NCBI GenBank assembly: GCA_013813905.1
Contig: JACCQX010000104.1
Span: 1-5,261, forward strand
Reading direction: 5' to 3'
Length of the DNA: 5,261 bases
DNA from: Chloroflexota bacterium
GTDB lineage: Bacteria; Chloroflexota; Limnocylindria; Limnocylindrales; CSP1-4
The notes below the pieces were generated by a model. It was not told the origin of the DNA and made no database searches. It saw nothing but the letters and a program-made list of their open reading frames with translations. The stretch's first letter is position 1. Each line of letters starts with the position of its first letter. Positions 1 through 4,584 of this stretch are shown one piece after another. The position numbers were made by a program, and so were the translations under genes.

Positions 1-107
1 GTCGATCACCCTGTCGGCTTCCGCGGGCGCGGGCCTCGGGAGGGGATTCAGCCCTGCTGGAGCGGATTGCAGGTACAGGGCACCGCTAGTTCCCCGCCTA
101 GCACGGC
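1..107 (-). ncRNA. ffs: Large-type SRP RNA (6S-like), 5' Alu-domain part, runs off window
   Basis: This is the 5' part of the signal recognition particle RNA, which with Ffh targets nascent membrane proteins to the translocon. On the minus strand, starting about base 107, the sequence follows the Bacillus subtilis scRNA Alu domain almost base for base: GTGCTAGG, GGGGA, TAGCGGTGCCCTGTAC, TGCAATCCGCTC, AGCAGG, GAAT and CCGAGG occur in the right order and spacing. The CGGTGCCCTGT and TGCAATCCGCT segments form the conserved Alu fold of the large bacterial SRP RNA, which the short E. coli 4.5S RNA lacks. The S domain (GGAAGGAAGCAG region) that binds Ffh is not in the window, so roughly the last 160 or more bases must lie to the left. 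The exact 5' end is inferred from the promoter about 7 bases upstream. The family is very secure; the end position is approximate. Confidence 0.93.
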
Positions 108-113
108 CCGGGA

Positions 114-142
114 ATCATACCGGGTGAACCCCGCAGGGTCGA
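114..142 (-). promoter_or_regulatory. Sigma70-like promoter of ffs
   Basis: On the minus strand a -10 box TATGAT (119 to 114; 5 of 6 to consensus) lies 17 bases after a -35-like TCGACC (142 to 137; 4 of 6). It would start transcription near base 107, where SRP RNA homology begins. This suggests that ffs has its own promoter rather than relying on read-through from the tRNA genes 370 bases upstream. The position relative to the RNA makes it credible; no experiment supports it. Confidence 0.6.
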
Positions 143-485
143 GAACGCACCAGCGACGATCCGGGCGACGAAGTCAGCGGGTTTCTCCTGGTCATGGCAC
201 GCCTCCGTGAAGAACGTCCCTCTCCATGGTCACCCGCTTCATGATATACGCGCATCAGGGCAACGTAAGCCAGCGGGACCCGCGACGCGTGGAGCCGGGC
301 AACGGCGTCCCCGTGCTGAGCCCGAGGCTGGCTTATCGCCGCGCCGCCTGCCAGATGTCGACCTGTGCGGGCGCTTGGCATGGACCCTTCATCGAGGCGC
401 TGGCTAGTGCTCTCCGGGGGCGCGTGTGTCAGGAAGGTCGACCCTCGGGCCGTTGACGAACGGATCAGCGGATCCTGCGGGAAGC
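143..485. other. Gene-free spacer between tRNA-Ser(GGA) and ffs
   Basis: I find no convincing gene in these 343 bases. The open frames have arginine-, proline- and alanine-rich translations typical of GC-rich shadow frames. There is no TTCGA T-arm of a further tRNA and no SRP S-domain motif. The only signals are a nested inverted repeat (266-335, listed separately), a five-base-pair stem GGATC/GATCC at 462-475 just past the tRNA without a T-run, and a 26-codon minus-strand frame (195 to 115) that has a GGAGG six bases before its ATG but whose stop overlaps the ffs -10 box. Confidence 0.6.
266..335. repeat. Nine-base inverted repeat enclosing smaller hairpins
   Basis: TAAGCCAGC at 266-274 is perfectly complementary to GCTGGCTTA at 327-335. 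Inside it are GCGG/CCGC (273-276 with 280-283, three-base loop) and CGGGC/GCCCG (296-300 with 320-324), the latter enclosing ACGG/CCGT (302-305 with 311-314). Trimming the outer stem to seven pairs lets all of them coexist as a three-way junction. This could be a structured RNA, a remnant of a mobile element, or chance in GC-rich DNA. Confidence 0.4.
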
Positions 486-573
486 TGGCGGAGAGGGCGG
501 GATTCGAACCCGCGATGGGTTGCCCCATACCGCATTTCCAGTGCGGCGCCCTAGGCCTCTAGGCGACCTCTCC
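486..573 (-). tRNA. tRNA-Ser(GGA)
   Basis: A class II tRNA that reads UCC and UCU serine codons. On the minus strand the acceptor stem GGAGAGG (573 to 567) pairs with CCTCTCC (496 to 490). The anticodon stem CCGCA/TGCGG encloses the loop CTGGAAA with anticodon GGA. The long variable arm ATGGG-GCAA-CCCAT is diagnostic of Ser, Leu or Tyr tRNAs, and the T arm is GCGGG-TTCGAAT-CCCGC. The discriminator is G and the 3' CCA is encoded (488 to 486). It lies 54 bases downstream of the other serine tRNA, with no obvious promoter in the gap, so the two are probably co-transcribed. Confidence 0.97.
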
Positions 574-627
574 GGGGGATGGACACGTCGTGGCCGGCCG
601 CGACGCGGAACGGTGCTGAGAGCGCGT

Positions 628-713
<86 letters not shown>

Positions 714-719
714 GCGAAG

Positions 720-725
720 AGGATA
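720..725 (-). promoter_or_regulatory. Possible -10 box for the tRNA-Ser pair
   Basis: TATCCT on the minus strand (4 of 6 to TATAAT) ends seven bases before the mature 5' end of tRNA-Ser(CGA), so transcription would begin at or next to the first tRNA base. No good -35 is seen; CTGAGC at 16-base spacing matches only 3 of 6. Read-through from the deaminase gene is an alternative. Confidence 0.35.
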
Positions 726-794
726 GCAAAGGCGTCCCAGCGCTCAGCCGATGGCGAGATGGTCAACAGCAGGCGGCCCGCCGGTGAGGTGTCC

Positions 795-1271
795 CTAGCG
801 AGCCCGCACGAACCCGGGAAACGCCGCGGATCGGCCCTCACGTAGATCGGGACGCAGGTCGGCGGCCTCCTCTTGGAGGATGCCCGACACGATACGCAGC
901 CGGCGCGGCAGAAGATCGGAGTCGGCCAACTGGATGAGCGAGCCGGCCGCGCCGTCGACCGGGTCGGCCAGCGCGTAGACCAAGCCGTCGGCGTCGCTCT
1001 CGAGCAGCGCCCCGACGCACATGACACAGGGCTCGACCGTGCAGAAGACGGTGACACCGGAGAGGGAAGGCCGGCCTAGTCGACGCGCAGCTTCGCGTAG
1101 CACGCCGATCACGGCATGCGCCGTGGGATCACCCGAGCCGCGCACCTGCGCGCGACCGTGCGCCACCATCGCCTCGCCCAGCACCGCGACAGCGCCATCG
1201 GCCCGCTCCCCGGCGGCTGCGGCTTGGGAGGCCTCGGAAAGGGCCGCTCGCATGTACATCTCGTAGCGCAT
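795..1271 (-). CDS. tadA: TadA-like tRNA adenosine deaminase homologue lacking the catalytic Glu
   Basis: A 158-residue member of the cytidine/deoxycytidylate deaminase fold, closest in layout to TadA, which converts A34 to inosine in tRNA-Arg(ACG); its length fits the family. Seen in the sequence: DPTAHA at 48-53 with zinc ligand H52, then TVEPCVMC at 78-85 with ligands C82 and C85, then DPVDGAAGSL at 103-112 matching the TadA segment DxxxGAAGS, and a C-terminal helical region with SGILQEE. Two key positions differ. The proton-shuttling glutamate of HAE is V54 (codon GTG at 1112 to 1110; GAG would be Glu), and the substrate-binding Asn of the GxN motif before it is absent (GRAQ at 39-42). 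The protein is therefore probably inactive alone, or a partner subunit as in eukaryotic Tad3, unless this is a one-base error. ATG 1271 fits the family N-terminus. GTG 1274 is an in-frame alternative, and GAGAG is too close to act as a normal RBS. Its place upstream of serine tRNAs and ffs is typical for tadA. Confidence 0.82.
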   Translation of the reverse strand: MRYEMYMRAALSEASQAAAAGERADGAVAVLGEAMVAHGRAQVRGSGDPTAHAVIGVLREAARRLGRPSLSGVTVFCTVEPCVMCVGALLESDADGLVYALADPVDGAAGSLIQLADSDLLPRRLRIVSGILQEEAADLRPDLREGRSAAFPGFVRAR

Positions 1272-1279
1272 CACTCTCG

Positions 1280-1285
1280 ATGCTA
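1280..1285 (-). promoter_or_regulatory. Possible -10 box giving a leaderless tadA mRNA
   Basis: TAGCAT on the minus strand (4 of 6 to TATAAT) would place the transcription start at about 1274-1272, directly at the GTG/ATG start codons of the deaminase gene. This would explain why no properly spaced Shine-Dalgarno sequence is present. No convincing -35 is visible, so support is weak. Confidence 0.33.
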
Positions 1286-1322
1286 CACCGGTCCCCGGTC
1301 GGCATGGCCGCACTGAAGCCGT

Positions 1323-1351
1323 ACGACCTTGAGGCCGGCTCGCGCTACCAT
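1323..1351 (+). promoter_or_regulatory. Possible promoter of the phosphofructokinase gene
   Basis: TACCAT at 1346-1351 (4 of 6 to TATAAT) lies 17 bases after ACGACC at 1323-1328 (3 of 6 to TTGACA), within the 148-base region shared with the divergent tadA homologue. It would give a leader of about 60 bases. Weak matches; positional argument only. Confidence 0.3.
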
Positions 1352-1363
1352 CGTCGGGGCGTT

Positions 1364-1385
1364 CGCCGCCGGGCCCTCCGCGGCG
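1364..1385 (+). other. Hairpin in the leader of the phosphofructokinase gene
   Basis: CGCCGC (1364-1369) is complementary to GCGGCG (1380-1385) around a ten-base loop. It ends 25 bases before the GGAG ribosome binding site. There is no T-run, so it is not a terminator. It may influence leader stability or may be chance in GC-rich DNA. Confidence 0.3.
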
Positions 1386-1419
1386 ATGAGCCCCGTGGCG
1401 CAGCTGACCTGGAGTACCC

Positions 1420-2610
1420 ATGGCTCGACCCCGACGCATCGGCGTCCTGACCGGCGGAGGTGACGTTCCCGGCCTGAACAGCGTCATCAAGAGCGTGGTG
1501 TACCGGGGCACAGAGCTCGGCTTTGAAGTGCTTGGCATCCGGCGCGGCTGGGAAGGCCTGACCCACCAGCGGCCCGGCGCTTCAGCCGACCCCGACTACG
1601 TCCGCCCGCTCGACCGGGCCAACACCCGCACCATCGATCGCACGGGCGGCACCGTCCTCCACACCTCACGGACCAGCGCACGGCGGATGCGAGCCGATCG
1701 ACTGCCCGCGCACCTCGACCCGGCCAAGGCGGCGACGATGACGGACGACGGCCAGACCTACGACCTGACGCCGGTGGTGCTGGACAACATCGAGCGGCTC
1801 GGCCTGGACTATCTGGTGCCCATCGGCGGCGATGACACCCTCAGCTACGCGCAGACGCTGCACGACCAGGGGGTCCCTCTCATCGCCATCCCCAAGACGA
1901 TGGACAACGATGTGCAGGGCACGGAGTACTGCATCGGCTTCTCCACTGCCGTCACGCGGGCCAAGGAGGCCATCAATCGCCAGCGCACGACGCTCGGGTC
2001 GCATGAGCGCATCGGCGTGTACCGGATCTTCGGGCGCGACTGCGGCTTCACGGCCCTCTATACCGCCTATGTGACTTCCGCCCGCTGCCTCATCCCCGAG
2101 GTGCCCTTCGACCTTGACCATCTGCTGGAGATCCTGGTCGAGGATCGTCAGCTGAACCCCAGCCACTATGCCTTCGTCATCGCCGCGGAGGGCGCCGTGT
2201 GGCGCGGCGGCACCATCCAGGAGGTCGGCGAGGCCGACGCCTTCGGTCACCGGCATAAGGTCAACATCGCGGAGGTCCTGGCCGATGAGATCAAGGCGCG
2301 CACGGGCATCGAGACGGTCTTCTCCGAACTGACCTACGACCTGCGTTCGGGCGAGCCCGACTCGCTCGACCAGATGGTGGCCATCACCTTCGCCAACGTG
2401 GCCATGGACCTGATCGCGGACGGGCTGCGCGGGCGCATGGTGGGGATCCGTGACGGCAAGTACTCGCACTCGCCCTTGCCGGACCCGGCGCTGGGGGCGC
2501 GCCATGTGGACGTGGACCTGATGTACAACGTAGCGCGCTACCGGCCGCACTACACCGGGCTACTGGGTCACCCGCTCCTCCTGGGGCAGTCGCTCGCGCC
2601 GGCGGAGTAA
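1420..2610 (+). CDS. pfp: 6-phosphofructokinase, predicted pyrophosphate-dependent
   Basis: A 396-residue PfkA-family enzyme that phosphorylates fructose 6-phosphate to fructose 1,6-bisphosphate in glycolysis, in the cytoplasm. Motifs in order: the N-terminal phosphate-binding loop TGGGDVPGLN (11-20), GGDDT (136-140), PKTMDND (158-164) with the catalytic Asp of TxD (D162), then FGRDCGF (204-210), equivalent to the MGR substrate motif. ATP-using enzymes usually have Gly at the second GGD position and Gly before TxD. Here these are D139 and K159, the pair known to block ATP and favour pyrophosphate, which would make the step reversible. The family call is from sequence; the phosphoryl donor is inferred. 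The start is supported by GGAG at 1411-1414, five bases before the ATG. The protein is longer than E. coli PfkA (320), as usual for the actinobacterial-type group. The membrane glycosyltransferase gene begins 35 bases downstream with no clear terminator between, so an operon is possible. Confidence 0.94.
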   Translation: MARPRRIGVLTGGGDVPGLNSVIKSVVYRGTELGFEVLGIRRGWEGLTHQRPGASADPDYVRPLDRANTRTIDRTGGTVLHTSRTSARRMRADRLPAHLDPAKAATMTDDGQTYDLTPVVLDNIERLGLDYLVPIGGDDTLSYAQTLHDQGVPLIAIPKTMDNDVQGTEYCIGFSTAVTRAKEAINRQRTTLGSHERIGVYRIFGRDCGFTALYTAYVTSARCLIPEVPFDLDHLLEILVEDRQLNPSHYAFVIAAEGAVWRGGTIQEVGEADAFGHRHKVNIAEVLADEIKARTGIETVFSELTYDLRSGEPDSLDQMVAITFANVAMDLIADGLRGRMVGIRDGKYSHSPLPDPALGARHVDVDLMYNVARYRPHYTGLLGHPLLLGQSLAPAE

Positions 2611-2645
2611 GCGCCCCGCAGTCGCGGCGCCAGGCGGACGAGACG

Positions 2646-3521
2646 ATGCTCACGGCCGAGAAGCGCCTACGACGGGTCTCCCTGGCCGTAGGTTTGGCAT
2701 CGGCGGCGCTGATACTGCTTGCCGTCGGGTCGAGCGCCGAACCGTTCTCGCCCGACTCGTTCGGGCCGGGCCACGACGCGCGTTCCTACTGGGTGGTGAC
2801 CCTGGACGATCCCTACGCTTTCGGGCTCGTGGGAGAGGAGAGCGCGTTCCCCTACTCGCCGGCCTTCCTCCAGGCGCTGACGCCCATCCGTGTCCTCGAC
2901 TGGACCCCCTTCCTGGTCGTCTGGACCGGCCTGTTGATGGCCGCGCTGCTGGTGATGGTGGGGCCGCTGCTTTTCGCGCCCATGGTGGCCCTCACTGCCA
3001 TCGACCTGTGGGGCGGGAACATCCATCTCTTGTTGGCGTTGGCCATCGTGGCCGGCTTCCGCTGGCCGGCGGCGTGGGCCCTCATGCTGCTCAGCAAGGT
3101 CACGCCTGGGATCGGGCTGCTGTGGTTCGCCGCGCGCGGGGAGTGGCGGGCGCTGAGCTTGGCGCTCGGCACTGCCACGGTGATCGGGGGGATCTCGCTG
3201 GCCGTGGCACCCGACATCTGGGTCGATTGGTTCCGGTTCCTGGAAGGGTCGACGGGGCGCAGCACCGTGGGCCACTCGGTGCCGGTGCCGCTGTGGGTAC
3301 GCTTACCGCTGGCTGCCGCGGTCGTGGTGATCGCGGCGCGCACCGATCGGCGCTGGCTCCTGCCAGTGGGCGTCCTGCTCGCGCTGCCGGTCATCTGGTG
3401 GGGCAGCTTCTCCATCCTCGCGGCGTCGTGCGCGCTGGAGCGGCAGCGCATCGAAGGATGGCTCGTACGGAGGCTGGCTCGGCCGGCGCGGGTGGTCGAT
3501 CCAGTGGCGGCCGGGCGCTAG
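2646..3521 (+). CDS. GT87/DUF2029-like integral membrane glycosyltransferase
   Basis: A 291-residue polytopic membrane protein of the GT-C type. Related enzymes transfer sugar, often mannose, from polyprenyl-phosphate donors to lipid or glycan acceptors outside the membrane. Seen: a first hydrophobic helix at about 11-29, then an outside loop with D37 and the DARSYW segment (44-49), then FPYSPAF (68-74), matching the F-Y-P motif after the first loop of GT87 proteins. Further hydrophobic segments lie at about 88-118, 126-137, 142-162, 170-187, 217-232 and 237-262. GN (124-125) and K151-x-x-P154 also match family positions. It is shorter than the usual 380-430 residues, so it may be a reduced member. 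The C-terminal 30 residues are basic and probably cytoplasmic. The ATG is preceded by a moderate GGCGGACGAG. The acceptor cannot be told, and the glycosyltransferase role is inferred from motifs and topology. Confidence 0.72.
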   Translation: MLTAEKRLRRVSLAVGLASAALILLAVGSSAEPFSPDSFGPGHDARSYWVVTLDDPYAFGLVGEESAFPYSPAFLQALTPIRVLDWTPFLVVWTGLLMAALLVMVGPLLFAPMVALTAIDLWGGNIHLLLALAIVAGFRWPAAWALMLLSKVTPGIGLLWFAARGEWRALSLALGTATVIGGISLAVAPDIWVDWFRFLEGSTGRSTVGHSVPVPLWVRLPLAAAVVVIAARTDRRWLLPVGVLLALPVIWWGSFSILAASCALERQRIEGWLVRRLARPARVVDPVAAGR

Positions 3522-3530
3522 CCGCTAGCG
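3516..3530. repeat. Palindrome holding both convergent stop codons
   Basis: CGCTAGC (3516-3522), one central C, then its exact complement GCTAGCG (3524-3530). The TAG stop of the plus-strand glycosyltransferase (3519-3521) and the TAG stop of the minus-strand acidic protein gene (3527 to 3525) each lie in one arm. A transcript from either side could form a short stem here, but there is no T-run, so a terminator role is only a possibility. Confidence 0.6.
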
Positions 3531-3722
3531 GGTCTCGTCGGCAGTCCCCTGGCCTGCCTTTCCCGTGGCGCCCCCCTGGGCGGGACCTTCGGTCACCGTC
3601 GCCTCGTCGTCGTCCGTTCCTTCTCCGGCCAGGGGTTCCTGGGCGAACTCCTCGGTGACGGCCTCGCCGCCGTCCTCCGGCGCCATCTCGCCTGCTCGGT
3701 CGGGGTTCATCTCGTCGGTCAT
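3525..3722 (-). CDS. Small, highly acidic, probably disordered hypothetical protein
   Basis: A 65-residue protein of unknown function. It is rich in Glu, Asp, Gly, Ala and Thr, has almost no aromatic or large hydrophobic residues (one Phe, no Trp, Tyr or Ile), no signal peptide and no membrane helix, so it is probably intrinsically disordered and soluble. The gene looks real because an exceptionally good Shine-Dalgarno, AAAGGAGG (3738 to 3731), sits eight bases before the ATG, the strongest in the window. It converges on the glycosyltransferase gene with three bases between the stop codons. The longer open frames covering the same DNA have proline/arginine/serine-rich translations and no such RBS. 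Similar short acidic proteins in GC-rich bacteria are often stress-related, but nothing here shows that. Confidence 0.72.
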   Translation of the reverse strand: MTDEMNPDRAGEMAPEDGGEAVTEEFAQEPLAGEGTDDDEATVTEGPAQGGATGKAGQGTADETR

Positions 3723-3730
3723 CGTTCGGT

Positions 3731-3738
3731 CCTCCTTT
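3731..3738 (-). promoter_or_regulatory. Strong Shine-Dalgarno of the acidic small protein
   Basis: AAAGGAGG on the minus strand, eight bases from the ATG at 3722. It decides both strand and start for a short gene whose composition alone would not be convincing. Confidence 0.75.
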
Positions 3739-3833
3739 GAGCATCTTCGCCTGATCTCGACCGGCCTGGGCTTCCCCGCGCCGTCCTGGCCGTGCCAGCG
3801 GCGTTACATCGCGGCGTCCATTATGGCCAGGCC

Positions 3834-3947
3834 ATGACACAGGATCGGGACGTGGATATCCGCGCGGCAGCCGAAGCCGCACCGGACGAGCTGCTCAGAT
3901 ACGTCGTCGAGAACTGGCACTCGGAGCGACCCTCTCCCGATGAGTGA
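3834..3947 (+). CDS. Possible 37-residue small protein
   Basis: A short frame from ATG 3834 to TGA 3945-3947. The product starts MTQDRDVDIRAAAEAAPDEL and ends in Pro/Asp/Glu. Residues 16-29 (PDELLRYVVENWHS) could form an amphipathic helix with Leu, Tyr, Val and Trp on one face, unlike the Arg/Pro-rich translations of shadow frames nearby. No Shine-Dalgarno is present. CATTAT at 3819-3824 could be a -10 box giving a near-leaderless mRNA, but there is no -35. It lies between the start of the divergent acidic protein gene and the YagU-like gene. Function unknown, and the gene itself is uncertain. Confidence 0.4.
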   Translation: MTQDRDVDIRAAAEAAPDELLRYVVENWHSERPSPDE

Positions 3948-3995
3948 GCGTGCCGGCCGGTGAGAAAGAATCAACCGTCCCGCACTCGTAGGGCC

Positions 3996-4025
3996 TTGCC
4001 GGCGAGGGCCTGAAGACCGGATACT
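3996..4025 (+). promoter_or_regulatory. Possible promoter of the YagU-like gene
   Basis: TTGCCG (3996-4001; 4 of 6 to TTGACA) and GATACT (4020-4025; 4 of 6 to TATAAT) are 18 bases apart, which would give a leader of about 30 bases before ATG 4064. The rest of 3948-4063 holds nothing else I can name. Confidence 0.38.
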
Positions 4026-4063
4026 CCTGCACCGGACCGATGGGATAAGCATGAGGAGACCAC

Positions 4064-4522
4064 ATGGACCGCCAGCGGCCATCCACCGCGACCGTCGTCG
4101 CCAAAGGAGCCATCGCCGGACTGGCCGGGACGGTCGTGATGACCGCCTTCCAGAAGCTGGTCGAGATGCCCATCACGAGGCGAGACGATAGCTATGCGCC
4201 GGCTGACTTCGCCGAGCGGGTGCTGCCCGTGCGCCCAGCCCGCGGCGAGGATCGGAAGCGACTCAACTACGTGACTCACTTCGCGCTCGGGCCGATGTGG
4301 GGCGTTGCCTACGCTGTCGCGAAACGTCTGCGTCTCAGCCCCCCACTGGCCGTGACGGGGGTATTCGCGACGGTCTACACCGGTGACCTGGCACTCAACA
4401 CCGCCTTGGGACTCTATCGCCCGTGGGACTGGTCGGGCCGCGACTGGGCGATCGATGTCGTCGACAAGCTCGTCCAGGCCGCAGCGACCGGGGCGGTCTA
4501 CGAGCTGGCACTCGACCACTAG
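4064..4522 (+). CDS. Small membrane protein resembling DUF1440/YagU
   Basis: A 152-residue protein with about four hydrophobic segments: 11-30 (Gly/Ala-rich, GAIAGLAGTVVMTAF), 69-86, 94-112 and 130-150. The opening glycine-rich helix followed by a short Glu-Met-Pro turn, a polar loop, and then an HFALGPMWGVAYA segment (72-84) resembles the DUF1440/YagU kind of inner-membrane protein, whose biochemical role is poorly known. The start is secure: GAGGAG at 4053-4058 lies five bases before the ATG. The polar loop at 38-66 is rich in Arg and Asp, and charged residues H72, D108 and D131 lie in or near membrane segments. A gene with a similar GAGGAG site follows 62 bases later, so the two may be one transcript. 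The gene is certain; the family match is from memory of the pattern and moderate. Confidence 0.75.
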   Translation: MDRQRPSTATVVAKGAIAGLAGTVVMTAFQKLVEMPITRRDDSYAPADFAERVLPVRPARGEDRKRLNYVTHFALGPMWGVAYAVAKRLRLSPPLAVTGVFATVYTGDLALNTALGLYRPWDWSGRDWAIDVVDKLVQAAATGAVYELALDH

Positions 4523-4584
4523 CCGGCAAAGGGGGCCCATAAGAGGCCGCTGATCCCTGGACGGATCAAGGCGAGGAGTCAACC

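Noticed and set aside
115..195. A 26-codon minus-strand frame with GGAGG six bases before ATG 195
   Set aside because: The stop codon overlaps the ffs -10 box, the product is short and rich in Ser, Arg and Pro, and nothing else supports it.
462..475. GGATC/GATCC stem just downstream of tRNA-Ser(GGA) as a terminator
   Set aside because: Only five base pairs and no T-run follows on the minus strand.
1272..1538. N-terminal extension of the deaminase to an ATG near 1538
   Set aside because: It overlaps the phosphofructokinase gene and its RBS; the family N-terminus fits the start at 1271.
1666..2550. Long minus-strand open frame opposite the phosphofructokinase gene
   Set aside because: The plus-strand frame contains all PFK motifs; the antisense translation is a GC-rich shadow.
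2611..2645. GCGCC/GGCGC stem after the phosphofructokinase stop as a terminator
   Set aside because: It is short, contains a mismatch and lacks a T-run; read-through to the next gene seems more likely.
2667..3275. Minus-strand frame opposite the glycosyltransferase
   Set aside because: Its translation is Gln/Arg/Pro/His-rich with no recognisable domain, and it mirrors a well-formed membrane protein gene.
3565..3837. Plus-strand frame ending in an ATGA overlap with the 37-residue ORF
   Set aside because: It is antisense to the acidic protein gene, which has a strong RBS; its Ser/Pro-rich translation has no features.
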